The notes under the pieces are model-generated. The model worked only from the letters and a program-made list of their open reading frames with translations. It had not been told where the DNA came from and did no database searches. Shown piece by piece: positions 8,672 through 18,757 of a DNA stretch of 64,000 nucleotides (its first letter is position 1; each line of letters begins with the position of its first letter). Source of the stretch: an uncultured Prevotellaceae bacterium (GTDB lineage Bacteria > Bacteroidota > Bacteroidia > Bacteroidales > Muribaculaceae); NCBI GenBank assembly GCA_937916085.1, contig CALGGO010000099.1:1-64000 (forward strand). The letters run 5' to 3'. The position numbers and the translations under genes were made by a program.

Positions 8672-11600
8672 ATGCACCGGTTTTTATCAAAATTTCTTTT
8701 AATCCTCACAGTTATGGGATTATTTTCATTTAATGCAAATGCGCAGGAAGAGCCCGACTTCGATTACCCGCAGCAGGTGAGCAAGGCCGCCATGGCGCAG
8801 CTCAAGAAGGCACAGCGCAGCGGTGACGGGCAAATGATGGTCGATGCCCTCGTGCGCTACTCCATCGCCAAAGCCAAAATCTCGCAAGAGACGATGGACA
8901 CTATCATCACTCAAATCGAGGACGTCAAGCACAAAGAGCAGCGAGCCGATTACAAGGCTCTGCTCAACCTTCTTGAGGCTGCCGTTTTTAAGAGCTATCG
9001 CGACGCCTACGGCGTGCGTGGCCGCAAGAACGCCGTTGATGAAGCGCCCTCCAGCGACTACACCGAGTGGGATATAGAACAGTTTGACAACAAAATCAAA
9101 GAACTGGCTAATGAAGCCCTTGCCGATGAGCGGTATCTCATGACGTGCCCCATAGGCAACTACAACAAGATTTTTGTCGAGGGCGACGACATGGGTGCCG
9201 TGTACGTGCCCACACTGTTCCAGGCACTGTGCCTCCATTGCAAGCAGCTCGTGGGTGACGACGCCTATGAAAAGGAGCTCGACGCGCGCTGGCTCCACTC
9301 ATGCCAGGAAGGCACCCCCGAGTGGATGTATGCCGCCATCGAGACCCACGCCATCCGCGACGATTTTGCCGAGTACGAGAAATATAAGGACAACGAACAC
9401 AGTGCCTTGTTCCTGCTCAACTGCTATGCCACAGATCATTATAACGACCTTAAGGAATATGTAGCCCGTTTCCCAAATTCCTATTACTCTCCCGCGGTTC
9501 AGAATAAAATCTATGACATTGAGAGGCAAAGTGTTGGTTTACATTTTGATAAGCACTTGAGCAATAGCGATTCCATCAAGATAAGAGCAAACTTCAAAAA
9601 TGTGAACGACGCTGAAGTGCGCATCTACCGTTTCCCCGACAAGGTATATGATGATATAGAAAACAGCTCAAATAAGAAATATACACTAAAGGATTTGGAG
9701 TTTGTGCGCTCTCACAAGCTGCATGTCTCGGGTGTGGTGCCGTTCAACAAAGAAATGAAAGAGACGTTGCCTCCTTTACCTTTTGGAAGGTATCTGATTG
9801 TTGGAGCATTCACAAATCGTGAGGGTGAAGAAATTATTGACAGTGATTTTAGAGCCTATGATGCAGTGCTCGTTCACAATCTCACGATGTTCAGTGCTGG
9901 CGGCGAGGGCTTTGACGACAAAGTGTTTACCGTTGATACCCGTTCGGGTGCTCCACAGCAAGGCGTGAACCTTGATATCAGAAGCAGTTATAATAACAAA
10001 AAGGATAAGACCTCGGCTGTTACCGACAAGGATGGCAGTTCAGTTCTGCCCAAAGACAAGAAATATTACAATCACAATGTGACAGCGACAAATGGTGACG
10101 ACAAGTATAGTCCCGCTATAGATGTTCGTCCTTTTGAAAGCGGAGAGTCTTACAGCAACGTCACTGCACGGGTGTTCACCGACCTCAATATCTATCGCCC
10201 GGGAGAGACAATGAAGTTTGCCGCAATCCTACATATTATCACCAGCAAAGAGATGAGTCCTCTCGAAGGCAAGAAGGTGAGAGTGATACTCTATGACTCC
10301 AACCATAAGTCGGTTGACACGCTAGAGACCGAGAGCGATGCCTATGGACGCGTTCAAGGTGAGTTCAAGATTCCTACCGACCGCATGAACGGACGTTTCT
10401 CACTTGATTTCAGAACTGGCGAGAACTACAGAGAGTATCTCAACTCCTATTCGTTCAACGTGAGTGAGTACAAGGCTCCCACGTTTACCGTGTCATTCCC
10501 CGATGCACGCCAGGTGTTCACACGCAACCAGCCAGTGAAAATCACCGGCAAGGCACTTACCTACAGCGGTGTGCCGGTGCCAGGTGCCGAGGTTAAACTG
10601 CGTCTCTACCGCAATGAGTGGAGCTGGTGGTGGCGGTGGTCAACTACTCGTGGCGAGAATGTGATTGACACTGTGATGACGACCAACGAGAAGGGTGAGT
10701 TCACACTTGAACTGCCTGCATCAAGCTTCAAGGAGAATGAAGCGAGGTATTACCATTATAATTATGTGCTCGATGCACAGTGTACCAGCGAGGCAGGCGA
10801 GTCGCAAGAGGCTAGCCATTGCTTCATCATTGGCGACAGAAGAGGTGTTGAACTCTCGGGAAACATGGATTTCAATAACGTGAAACCTATTGACCTGCCG
10901 CTGACCTTCAACAGCACCGACGAGAACGAGAAAGGCGTGGAGTGCTATTACAAAGTTGAAGATGACAACAATAATGTGGTGGCCTCGGGCAACATCAACA
11001 GCGAGAATCCGGTTGTGGATCTCACCAAACTCCCTTCAGGGAAATACAAAGTCACTGTCAATATGCTTGGCGACAGCGAGACAACCTCTTGCTTCGTGAC
11101 CCTCTACCGCAAGGGTGAGAAGACAAGCCCAGTAAAAGACTCGCCAATGTGGATGCCCGATGACGGACGCAGTGTAGATGATAAGAATGTGGCGCACATC
11201 ACCATTGGTACTGGCACCCCCGAAGCTTACATCTACTACATAGCCTCTTCGGCAGAGAAAGTGGAGAAGCAGGGATGGATAAAGATGAAGCAGGGCATCA
11301 ACGACTTTGCCATTGCTTTACCTAACACTCCTGGTGGCTACCTAAACATTCAATTCTATAGCGTGGCAAACAATGAGGTTTATACCGAAGAACTGCGCAT
11401 GAACAGCAATGTCAAGGCTAAAGCCCTCAAGGTGAAAGTCAATTCTTTCCGCGACAAGCTACTCTCGGGAGAAAATGAGAAATGGTCGTTCACACTCGTT
11501 GATGAGAACGACAAGCCGCAAACTGGTGCAATGGTTCTTGAGATGATGGATAAGGCCATCAACGACATCAGTCCAAACAACTGGTCGTTCAATCCTTACA

Positions 11601-14194
11601 TCCGTCGTTACAGGGTGTTCCGCTTCGATGAGAACCGTCTTTATGGAAATATCTACAACAATCCTTCTTGGAGTCATGGCAGCTTAAGAACCAATAGTGC
11701 CTCGATTGCAGAGTTCAATACCTATGACGAGAGTTTCTTTGAGAACTATCGTTATAATCTGCTTGGCGCAGGTCGTGGCATGGTGCTCTATGATGCAGCT
11801 ATTCCTGAACCAGAGATGGCTCCTATGGCAAAGAATGCCAGCATGATGGACACGTCCGATGGTGCAATGCTCGAAGAGGTGGTGATGACTGCCGAGACAG
11901 GGGCAGCACAGGTTAATGTCAACGAGGCAGCACTCGAGCAAGTGCAAGTGCGTGAGAGCGATGTGAAGGTGGCTCTGTGGAAACCCATGCTCGTGAGCGA
12001 CGAGAGCGGCAATGTGTCGCTTGAGTTTGAGGCTCCAAACTTCAACACCACGTGGATAATGCAGGCGATTGCCTACAACAACAACCTCAACACCGACAAG
12101 CTCAGCAAGGAAGTGCTCACCAACAAACCCGTGATGGTGAAGTCGAGCCTGCCACGATTCTTGCGTCAGGGCGACAAGAGCCAGCTGGCGGCAAGCTTGC
12201 AGAACTCTACCGACAACGCACTTGACTGCGATGCCATCATCGAGCTGTTCAACCCTCGCACCAATGAGGTGATAGCCCGCAAGAACTTCAACGAGAACAT
12301 CGCGCCTAACGGCACCAACACCCTCAAGATTGACTGGGAGGTGCCCGACACCATTCCGTTCGTTGGCTTCCGCGTGAAAGCCGCCACCGGCAACTTTGGC
12401 GACGGCGAGCAGGTGATGATTCCTGTGCTGCAAGCCATCTCGCCGGTGATTGAGACCCAGCCGTTCTACATCGACGCGGCAACGCCTTCGTTCACCACTC
12501 AGTTGCCACAGTTCGCCAACGACGCACGCGTCACTCTGGAATACTGCGACAACCCAGTGTGGTACTGCGTTCAGGCGCTGCCCACCATCTACAGCGACAA
12601 CTACAAAGTAGCCACCACGCTTGCCCACAGCCTCTTTGCCGTGACGCTGGCGCAGGGCATCGCCAAGTTGCAGCCTAACATCAAGGAGGCGGTTGACTAC
12701 TGGAAGGCCAACGAGCAAGACTCTACCCTAGTGTCGATGCTCGCCCGCAACAGCGACCTCAAGATTGGAACACTCCTCGCCTCGCCGTGGATTAACGAGG
12801 CCGACCGCCAGACGCTGCGCATGTCGCGACTGAATGAGCTCTTCGACGAAGAGCTGATGGCCGCCGAGCACAAGCGCATCGTCGAGGGTCTGCAACGCCT
12901 GCAGATGACTGACGGAGGCTTCACGTGGTACCTCTATCCCAACTGCGAGTCGTCGCTCTACACCACCGAGACCGTGCTCGAGCTCATAGGCGAGCTGCGT
13001 CACTTGGGGTATCTCAAAGACGATGCCGACATCAACGCTATGGTGAAACGTGCCATCGCCTATTTCGACAAGGAGTATCTGCGAGTCTATAAGGAGCATC
13101 TCAAGCACAACAAGAACAACCACAGCGGCTTCAGCGACTATGTGTATGTGCGCACTCTCTATCCCGAGATTCCTGTCACTGGCGAGAACGAGAAGATGCT
13201 CAAGAACTGCCTCAAGGCGATGACCAAGGACTGGAAAGGCACTTCGCTGGGCAACAAGGCGTTCTACGCCATCACCCTCAACCGCAACAACTACCAGAAG
13301 GTGGCTAAGGACATCGTTGAGTCGATACGTCAATTCTCTCTCAACAAACCCGAGATGGGAATGTACTGGGACAACGTGCAGGCTGGATGGCGCTACCTCG
13401 ACAAGGTGGCTGTGACATCGACCATACTCCAGGCAATGAACGAGGTTGACCCACGCACTACCGAAATCGACCAGGTGCGCAAGTGGATGCTACTGATGAA
13501 GCAGACCAACGACTGGGGCTCCAGCAGCCTCGCCGCCGATGCCGTTTACAGCCTACTCGCCACCGGCAGCAAGTGGCTAGAGCGCAACGACACGCCCACC
13601 ATCACCATCGATGGCAAGCCACTGGAATTTGACAAGATCGACACCTATCTGGGCTACTGCCGCAAGCAGATTCCCGCCACTTCGCTGGCAACGCTCAACA
13701 TCGAGCGGCACGGCACAAGTCCCGCATGGGGCGCCATCTACAGCCAGTTCAAAGCCGAGATGAGCGACATCGCCGAGGTGAGCATCTACGATCTCTCCAT
13801 CCACAAGGAGTTCTATGCCTACAACACCGACGGCTCTCTGCGACGTGTGGAGAACTTCAAGGTGGGCGACAAGATTCAGGTGCGCACCGTCATCAAGAAC
13901 GCCAAGGACCTCGACTTCGTGACAGTGAAAGACGAGCGCGGCTCCTGCTTCGAACCAGTAGATAAGCTCTCGGGCTACCGATATGCCGACCAGAGCTACT
14001 ACTACCTCGAAATCAAGGACAGCGAGACCAACATCTTCTTCACAAGCCTCGACAAGGGCACGCACGTGATAAGCTACGACGTCTATGTCACCGCACCGGG
14101 CAAGTACAGCGTGGGAATCGCCACGGCACAATGCCAGTACGCCCCGCAAATCACCGCCCACAGCGCAGGCTCAGTAGTGACAGTGGAACCTTGA
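8672..14194 (+). CDS. Alpha-2-macroglobulin family protein, thioester motif absent
   Basis: Very large (1840 residues) secreted protein. A signal peptide ends at about residue 24 (FNANA/QEEP) and has no lipobox. The middle contains MG-type beta-sandwich domains, including the typical YRPGETMKFAAILH segment (MG2, near 510), and the bait-region/C-terminal half has the signature ALWKPMLVSDESGNVSLEFE (near 1105). The alpha-6/6-toroid domain begins after NPVWYCVQALPTI (about 1296-1308). Family relatives normally follow this with a CxEQ thioester; here the equivalent stretch reads YSDNYKVATT, with no Cys, Glu or Gln. Relatives trap proteases in the cell envelope. Without the thioester it would act only by physical trapping or as a scaffold (inference). 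A strong terminator follows. Confidence 0.9.
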   Translation: MHRFLSKFLLILTVMGLFSFNANAQEEPDFDYPQQVSKAAMAQLKKAQRSGDGQMMVDALVRYSIAKAKISQETMDTIITQIEDVKHKEQRADYKALLNLLEAAVFKSYRDAYGVRGRKNAVDEAPSSDYTEWDIEQFDNKIKELANEALADERYLMTCPIGNYNKIFVEGDDMGAVYVPTLFQALCLHCKQLVGDDAYEKELDARWLHSCQEGTPEWMYAAIETHAIRDDFAEYEKYKDNEHSALFLLNCYATDHYNDLKEYVARFPNSYYSPAVQNKIYDIERQSVGLHFDKHLSNSDSIKIRANFKNVNDAEVRIYRFPDKVYDDIENSSNKKYTLKDLEFVRSHKLHVSGVVPFNKEMKETLPPLPFGRYLIVGAFTNREGEEIIDSDFRAYDAVLVHNLTMFSAGGEGFDDKVFTVDTRSGAPQQGVNLDIRSSYNNKKDKTSAVTDKDGSSVLPKDKKYYNHNVTATNGDDKYSPAIDVRPFESGESYSNVTARVFTDLNIYRPGETMKFAAILHIITSKEMSPLEGKKVRVILYDSNHKSVDTLETESDAYGRVQGEFKIPTDRMNGRFSLDFRTGENYREYLNSYSFNVSEYKAPTFTVSFPDARQVFTRNQPVKITGKALTYSGVPVPGAEVKLRLYRNEWSWWWRWSTTRGENVIDTVMTTNEKGEFTLELPASSFKENEARYYHYNYVLDAQCTSEAGESQEASHCFIIGDRRGVELSGNMDFNNVKPIDLPLTFNSTDENEKGVECYYKVEDDNNNVVASGNINSENPVVDLTKLPSGKYKVTVNMLGDSETTSCFVTLYRKGEKTSPVKDSPMWMPDDGRSVDDKNVAHITIGTGTPEAYIYYIASSAEKVEKQGWIKMKQGINDFAIALPNTPGGYLNIQFYSVANNEVYTEELRMNSNVKAKALKVKVNSFRDKLLSGENEKWSFTLVDENDKPQTGAMVLEMMDKAINDISPNNWSFNPYIRRYRVFRFDENRLYGNIYNNPSWSHGSLRTNSASIAEFNTYDESFFENYRYNLLGAGRGMVLYDAAIPEPEMAPMAKNASMMDTSDGAMLEEVVMTAETGAAQVNVNEAALEQVQVRESDVKVALWKPMLVSDESGNVSLEFEAPNFNTTWIMQAIAYNNNLNTDKLSKEVLTNKPVMVKSSLPRFLRQGDKSQLAASLQNSTDNALDCDAIIELFNPRTNEVIARKNFNENIAPNGTNTLKIDWEVPDTIPFVGFRVKAATGNFGDGEQVMIPVLQAISPVIETQPFYIDAATPSFTTQLPQFANDARVTLEYCDNPVWYCVQALPTIYSDNYKVATTLAHSLFAVTLAQGIAKLQPNIKEAVDYWKANEQDSTLVSMLARNSDLKIGTLLASPWINEADRQTLRMSRLNELFDEELMAAEHKRIVEGLQRLQMTDGGFTWYLYPNCESSLYTTETVLELIGELRHLGYLKDDADINAMVKRAIAYFDKEYLRVYKEHLKHNKNNHSGFSDYVYVRTLYPEIPVTGENEKMLKNCLKAMTKDWKGTSLGNKAFYAITLNRNNYQKVAKDIVESIRQFSLNKPEMGMYWDNVQAGWRYLDKVAVTSTILQAMNEVDPRTTEIDQVRKWMLLMKQTNDWGSSSLAADAVYSLLATGSKWLERNDTPTITIDGKPLEFDKIDTYLGYCRKQIPATSLATLNIERHGTSPAWGAIYSQFKAEMSDIAEVSIYDLSIHKEFYAYNTDGSLRRVENFKVGDKIQVRTVIKNAKDLDFVTVKDERGSCFEPVDKLSGYRYADQSYYYLEIKDSETNIFFTSLDKGTHVISYDVYVTAPGKYSVGIATAQCQYAPQITAHSAGSVVTVEP

Positions 14195-14203
14195 TAAAGC
14201 AAT

Positions 14204-14238
14204 AAAAAAGGAGCGCAGCTGCGCTCCTTTTTTATTTT
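14204..14238 (+). terminator. Intrinsic terminator of the macroglobulin gene
   Basis: A perfect 30-base palindrome (14204-14233) of AAAAAAGGAGCGCAG and its complement, with A and T tracts on both sides, ten bases after the stop codon. The symmetry allows it to stop radC transcription from the other side too. Confidence 0.9.
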
Positions 14239-14240
14239 AG

Positions 14241-14341
14241 GAGTGGATAGGAATGACTAGGAATGACTAGGAATGACTAGGAATGACTAGGAATGGCTAG
14301 GAATAGCTAGGAACAGCATTCTGCATTCTGCATTCTGCATT
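14241..14341. repeat. Tandem repeats GGAATGACTA (10 bp) and GCATTCT (7 bp)
   Basis: About seven copies of a 10-base unit (14241-14317) run straight into three to four copies of a 7-base unit (14315-14341). The array fills the space between the terminator and the radC stop codon. Confidence 0.85.
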
Positions 14342-15053
14342 AAATTTTCCCTTCCACTTGGTAGCTGTAGTAATCGCCTCGGCACACTATGATGTGGTCG
14401 TCGAGGGGGATGCCCACAGCGTCGCAGGCGCGTTTCACACGTTGTGTCAAAGCGTCGTCCTGGATGCTGGGGCGGGCGTTGTTACTAGGGTGATTGTGAG
14501 CGAGAATGATGCTGCTGGCGAGGTGCGTAATGGCGTGTTTGAGTATTATCTTCTCGTCACCCACGGTGGCGGCTGTGCCGCCAGTGCTCACCAGTTCGCG
14601 CCCTTTCACATGCTTGGCGCGGTCGAGCAGCAGCACCCACATCTCCTCATGCTCCTTGTCGAGCATGAAGGTGCTCAGGTAACGGTAGGCGGCGTTGGCG
14701 TCGGTGATTTGGAAGTCATCGTCAAACTCCTCGCCCTGGAACCGTCGGGCAATCTCTATGGCGGCAAGAATCTCCACCGCCTTCACCTCGCCCACGCCAC
14801 GGTACATGCGAGTCAAGTCGCTGTATTTATGACGGGCGATTTTGTAGATCTTGTTGTCGTGGTCGTTGAGTATGCGCTGACACAGCTCCACCACGCTCTC
14901 GCCACGGCTGCCGCTACCCAAGATTATGGCAAACAGCTCGGCTGGCGACAAGGTTGAGAACCCATATTTCATCGCTTTCTCACGCGGACGGTCGTCAAGC
15001 GACGTGCTAAACTTCAACGCCCGCGACTTTATCTCGTTTTGTTCCATTTTCAC
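14340..15053 (-). CDS. radC: RadC family JAB-domain protein
   Basis: A 237-residue protein with an N-terminal helix-hairpin-helix region (GFSTLSPAELFAIILGSGSR, then LTRMYRGVGEVKAVEILAAIE) and a C-terminal JAMM/MPN metalloprotease-like domain with HNHPSNNARPSIQD, the HxH...D zinc ligands. The name RadC is historic; the biochemical role is not settled, and a part in DNA repair is doubted. A second start at the third codon (MEQNEIKS) is equally plausible. It lies 42 bases after the glycosyltransferase gene and is probably co-transcribed with it. Confidence 0.92.
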   Translation of the reverse strand: MKMEQNEIKSRALKFSTSLDDRPREKAMKYGFSTLSPAELFAIILGSGSRGESVVELCQRILNDHDNKIYKIARHKYSDLTRMYRGVGEVKAVEILAAIEIARRFQGEEFDDDFQITDANAAYRYLSTFMLDKEHEEMWVLLLDRAKHVKGRELVSTGGTAATVGDEKIILKHAITHLASSIILAHNHPSNNARPSIQDDALTQRVKRACDAVGIPLDDHIIVCRGDYYSYQVEGKI

Positions 15054-15095
15054 TAATCATTAATCTCTAATCCTTAATCAGCGAGCAACGCGAGC

Positions 15096-16094
15096 TCACT
15101 TTCCCTTGCGCATGGCTATCTCCTCGTTGATGTCGCGGCCGTGACCGAGGAGGATTTTCCACACAAAAGCCTTGATGAACCCGAAGCCGTAGGCTCCCAG
15201 CTGCACAAAGCTCGTCACCACAGCAAGGCTGGCAATCTTCAGGCTCTTGGTCTTGACAAGCGCACTCACCCAAAGCATAACCACATAGAGCGCCAGCGGC
15301 AGAATCGCCCACCATCGCCAGAAGATGGCGAGCAGAATCAGCGCAATGCAGCCCAGCACGAACACCGCTGGCAGGCAATGTACCAGCTTCAGCGAGTCGG
15401 GATAGAGGAGTTTCAAAGTGATGCGCGACATGCCGAACACGTAGGTCTGGCGCGCGAATTTCTTCAAATCCACTCGGCGCTTGTGATAGACGTAAGCGTC
15501 GCGGATAAGGCGAGTCGTGAACCCAGCCTGACGGATGCGTGTGCTCATGTCGATGTCCTCGCTGAACATCTCACGGAAGCCACCCACCTTTTCCCACACC
15601 TTGCGGGAATAGCCCATGTTGAACGAGCGCGGCACGAATTTCTCGAGCTGCACCTTGCCGCCGCGTATGCCGCCAGTGGTGAGGAACGATGTCATCGAAA
15701 AGTTTATCGCCTTCTGCACGTCGCTGAAGTCGTCGCTCGCCGCGTCGGGACCGCCAAAGCAATCTACCGGCTCGCGCTCGAGTTCGGCTTTGAGAGTCTT
15801 GAAATAGTCCTTCGGAATAACGCAGTCGCTGTCGAAGAAAATGAAATACTCGCCGCTGGCACGCTCTATACCGTAGTTGCGGGCTATGCTGCGACCCTCG
15901 TTCTCCTTGTAGTGGTAGTGCAGGTCGAGGCGGTTCTCATAGCGCTTAGCCACCTCCTCGCAGCGCACCGTGGAGCCATCCTCCACGAGATACACCTCGA
16001 AGTCCTGGCACGACTGCTCTGCCAAGCTCCGCAGCAAGTCATCCACCTCAGCAGGGCGGTTATACACTGGTATTATTACCGAAAAATAGGGCAT
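15096..16094 (-). CDS. Family 2 glycosyltransferase with C-terminal membrane segments
   Basis: The 332-residue protein opens with the GT-A fold signature YFSVIIPVYNRPAEVDDLLR, has the DxD-like motif FFDSDCVIP near residue 100 and a later FSEDIDMSTRIRQAG acceptor/base region. Two to three hydrophobic segments follow (about 225-305). It would transfer a sugar from a nucleotide donor to a lipid or glycan at the inner membrane; the donor and acceptor cannot be read from the sequence. It is a single gene followed by radC, not part of a polysaccharide cluster. A good promoter lies directly upstream. Confidence 0.88.
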   Translation of the reverse strand: MPYFSVIIPVYNRPAEVDDLLRSLAEQSCQDFEVYLVEDGSTVRCEEVAKRYENRLDLHYHYKENEGRSIARNYGIERASGEYFIFFDSDCVIPKDYFKTLKAELEREPVDCFGGPDAASDDFSDVQKAINFSMTSFLTTGGIRGGKVQLEKFVPRSFNMGYSRKVWEKVGGFREMFSEDIDMSTRIRQAGFTTRLIRDAYVYHKRRVDLKKFARQTYVFGMSRITLKLLYPDSLKLVHCLPAVFVLGCIALILLAIFWRWWAILPLALYVVMLWVSALVKTKSLKIASLAVVTSFVQLGAYGFGFIKAFVWKILLGHGRDINEEIAMRKGK

Positions 16095-16122
16095 CGCTCT
16101 TTGTGTTATTGTTGTTGCACTG

Positions 16123-16154
16123 CAAAGTTAGCTATTTTCCACAATACTACCAAA
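16123..16154 (-). promoter_or_regulatory. Promoter of the glycosyltransferase-radC unit
   Basis: Minus strand TTTG (16154-16151), 20 bases, TAACTTTG (16130-16123), with a short leader of about 25 bases to the ATG at 16094. Both boxes fit the consensus. Confidence 0.75.
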
Positions 16155-16229
16155 AAAGTTTTGACAAGTCACGCAACAACCTGTGGCTAAAGCCAAACTG
16201 ACGGCTGAAAGACTAAAAACTTGACTTAG

Positions 16230-16262
16230 TTTGTGTTTTCTGAAAACTTTATATTAACTTTG
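16230..16262 (+). promoter_or_regulatory. Promoter of the endonuclease I gene
   Basis: TTTG (16230-16233), 21 bases, TAACTTTG (16255-16262), 36 bases before the ATG at 16299. It is divergent from the glycosyltransferase promoter. Confidence 0.75.
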
Positions 16263-16298
16263 CACATGAAAAAAAGAAAGTGACCATTCAGTTAAACT

Positions 16299-17960
16299 AT
16301 GAGACATCTTAAACACTTCATTACGCTGATCACCTTTATGGCAGCACTCGGGACTAATGCCACTGTGCCTACCGGCTACTATTCCAGCATCGACGGCAAG
16401 CGAGGACAGGACCTGAAAAACGCAGTGCATCAGCTGCTCAAAAACCACACAGTGATGACATACAGCAGTCTGTGGTATCATTTCCAGAGCACCGACTGCC
16501 GCCTCGACAACCACAGCCAGGTGTGGGACATGTATAGCAACACGGTGCGCTACTTCCGCGGCTCGAGCGCAGTGAGCGGCATGAACCGCGAGCACTCCTT
16601 TCCCAAGAGCTGGTGGGGCGGAGCACAGGTCGATGCCTATACCGACCTCAACCACCTCTACCCTAGCGACGGCGACGCCAACCTCGCGAAGAACAACTAC
16701 CCGCTGGGCGAGGTCTCGACAGCAAGTTTCAACAACGGCTGCACCAAGGTGGGCACGCCAGTTGCAGGCCAAGGCGGAGGCTGCGCCACAGTGTTTGAGC
16801 CCGACGATGAGTACAAGGGCGACTTCGCGCGCACCTATTTCTATATGGCGACATGCTATCAGGACTACACTTGGAAATATACCTACATGGTTACCAACGC
16901 CTCATGGCTCACGCTCAACCAGTGGTCTATCAACCTGCTGCTCAAGTGGTCGAGGCAAGACCCCGTGAGCGACAAGGAAGTGGCGCGCAACGATGCAGTG
17001 TATAAGATTCAGAACAACCGCAACCCCTTTATCGACAACCCCTTGCTCGCCGAGTACATCTGGGGCGACCGCCAGGGCGAGGCGTTCATCGTGGGCGAGG
17101 GTGGCGACGAGCCACAAGGCGACCCAATCCTCATCACCCCCAACCTGGAGACCGTGATAGAGATGGGCGAAGTGGCATTGGGAAAATCACTCACCATGAC
17201 GGTATATGTAAAGGGCAAATATCTTAAAGAGAACCTGTCGGTACTGCTCTTCCGTGATGATTACAGGATGTTCAGCATCCCAGTGAACACCATTCCACGC
17301 GCCACAGCCAACAGCGAGGAAGGCTATCCCCTGCAAATCACTTACAAACCCACCTCTATTGGCTCGCACAGGTGCCGATTGCTAATCTACGACGGCGGCC
17401 TTACCGGCAGCTACGGTGCCGACATCTCGGCACAATGCGTTGCCGTGCCCACGCTGAGCACACTAACTGCCCTGCCAGCCACCGACATCAATGAACAGAA
17501 CTATATGGCACACTGGGAGGAAGCCCCCGAGACAGTAGATTACTATATCGTGAACCGCATCGTCTATGACGACCACAACAACATCGTCTCGAGCGAACAG
17601 TTCACCACCGACGAGACAAGCTACCCCTTTGACGACTTGATGCCTGGACAGACCCACACCTACACAGTGCAGAGCTTCCGCTTGGGCTACACCTCTACCC
17701 CATCTAATGTGATTACCGTCGCCTATTCGGCAATAAACGGTGTGGATGCCGACATCCCTATCGCCTTCATTCCCACAAGCGGCGGCGTGCTCATCAAGTG
17801 CAGCGAGCCGCACCACGGAGTAGATATCTTCTCCACCAGCGGTCAGCACGTGAAGCACCTCGATGTGGTCAACAACGATGACTTCATCTACCTGCCGCAA
17901 GGTGTCTATATCATGCGCTCAACAGCGGCACGCAAGCCCAGTAAGCTGGTGATTAGGTAG
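16299..17960 (+). CDS. Secreted endonuclease I family nuclease with C-terminal sorting-like domain
   Basis: Exported DNA/RNA nuclease of the EndA/NucM type. The signal peptide ends near residue 22. The catalytic beta-beta-alpha-Me site is visible as MNREHSFPKSWWGG with His99, followed by DLNHLYPSDGDANLAKNNYP, the usual second half of the site. After the nuclease domain (to about residue 265) come a beta-sandwich, a fibronectin III-like region (about 385-475) and a last 70 residues ending GVYIMRSTAARKPSKLVIR, which resembles type IX secretion type A sorting domains. The likely role is nutrient scavenging or degradation of extracellular DNA. It faces efp tail to tail. Confidence 0.9.
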   Translation: MRHLKHFITLITFMAALGTNATVPTGYYSSIDGKRGQDLKNAVHQLLKNHTVMTYSSLWYHFQSTDCRLDNHSQVWDMYSNTVRYFRGSSAVSGMNREHSFPKSWWGGAQVDAYTDLNHLYPSDGDANLAKNNYPLGEVSTASFNNGCTKVGTPVAGQGGGCATVFEPDDEYKGDFARTYFYMATCYQDYTWKYTYMVTNASWLTLNQWSINLLLKWSRQDPVSDKEVARNDAVYKIQNNRNPFIDNPLLAEYIWGDRQGEAFIVGEGGDEPQGDPILITPNLETVIEMGEVALGKSLTMTVYVKGKYLKENLSVLLFRDDYRMFSIPVNTIPRATANSEEGYPLQITYKPTSIGSHRCRLLIYDGGLTGSYGADISAQCVAVPTLSTLTALPATDINEQNYMAHWEEAPETVDYYIVNRIVYDDHNNIVSSEQFTTDETSYPFDDLMPGQTHTYTVQSFRLGYTSTPSNVITVAYSAINGVDADIPIAFIPTSGGVLIKCSEPHHGVDIFSTSGQHVKHLDVVNNDDFIYLPQGVYIMRSTAARKPSKLVIR

Positions 17961-18021
17961 CGCTTCGCGCTGATTAAAGATTATTTGTGCTTCGCACGAT
18001 TAGAGATTAATGATAATGCAT

Positions 18022-18060
18022 TAAAAAAGTCCCCAGCCACGCATGGCTGGGGAGTTTTTA
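18022..18060. terminator. Bidirectional terminator between endonuclease I gene and efp
   Basis: Perfect 9-bp stem CCCCAGCCA (18031-18039) / TGGCTGGGG (18044-18052) with a CGCA loop, AAAAAA on the left and TTTTT on the right, so it works in both directions. Confidence 0.9.
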
Positions 18061-18076
18061 TCGTTAATAAGGCGGC

Positions 18077-18640
18077 TTAGCGCACGCGGCCCACGTAAGA
18101 GCCGTCGCGGGTGTCAACCTCAATCTTCTCGCCAGTGTTGATAAACAGAGGCACCTTAACGGTGGCGCCAGTCTCAACGGTGGCAGGTTTGAGGGTGTTG
18201 GTGGCGGTGTCGCCCTTGAGACCTGGCTCGGTGTAAGTGATCTCGAGCACGGTCTTCACTGGCATCTCGGCATAGAGCACGGTCTCGGTCGAAGCGTCGG
18301 TGACAACCTCCACTACGTCGCCCTCTTTCATGAAGTCAACGCCAGTGATAACCTCCTTGAGGATAGGAATCTGCTCGTAGGTCTCCTGATTCATGAAGAT
18401 GGCGTCGCTACCATCCATATACAGGTATTGATAAGGCCTGCGCTCCACGCGCACGTCCTCGAGCTTCTCGCCAATGTTGAAGCGGCGTTCCAGCACGCGG
18501 CCGTCAACCACGTCTTTGAGCTTGGTGCGCATGAAGGTGTTGCCCTTACCAGGTTTCACATGAAGGAATTCGATGCAGAAGTAAAGTCTGCCGTCCATAC
18601 GGATACAGGTTCCGTTTTTGATGTCTTGAGCGTTAATCAT
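18077..18640 (-). CDS. efp: Elongation factor P
   Basis: Translation factor that rescues ribosomes stalled at polyproline. The 187-residue protein has the three OB/KOW-like domains of EF-P. The loop carrying the modified residue reads KPGKGN with Lys32 in the position that enters the peptidyl-transferase centre. The C-terminal domain keeps the NTLKPATVETGATVKVPLFI and KIEVDTRDGSYVGR signatures. No modification enzyme (EpmA/EpmB, EarP, YmfI) is in the window. It has its own promoter, back to back with that of rpmH. Confidence 0.97.
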   Translation of the reverse strand: MINAQDIKNGTCIRMDGRLYFCIEFLHVKPGKGNTFMRTKLKDVVDGRVLERRFNIGEKLEDVRVERRPYQYLYMDGSDAIFMNQETYEQIPILKEVITGVDFMKEGDVVEVVTDASTETVLYAEMPVKTVLEITYTEPGLKGDTATNTLKPATVETGATVKVPLFINTGEKIEVDTRDGSYVGRVR

Positions 18641-18698
18641 AATCTAAATTTTCGTTCTATTATTGTAAAAAATTGAGTTTCTTAGTCATTATGACGTG

Positions 18699-18730
18699 CA
18701 AAATTACGGCAAATTGAGAAAAAATGCAAA
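18699..18730 (-). promoter_or_regulatory. Promoter of efp
   Basis: Minus strand TTTG (18730-18727), 20 bases, TAATTTTG (18706-18699). It is about 60 bases upstream of the efp start codon. Confidence 0.75.
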
Positions 18731-18757
18731 AAGTTTAGACTAAATTTCACAACTTTC

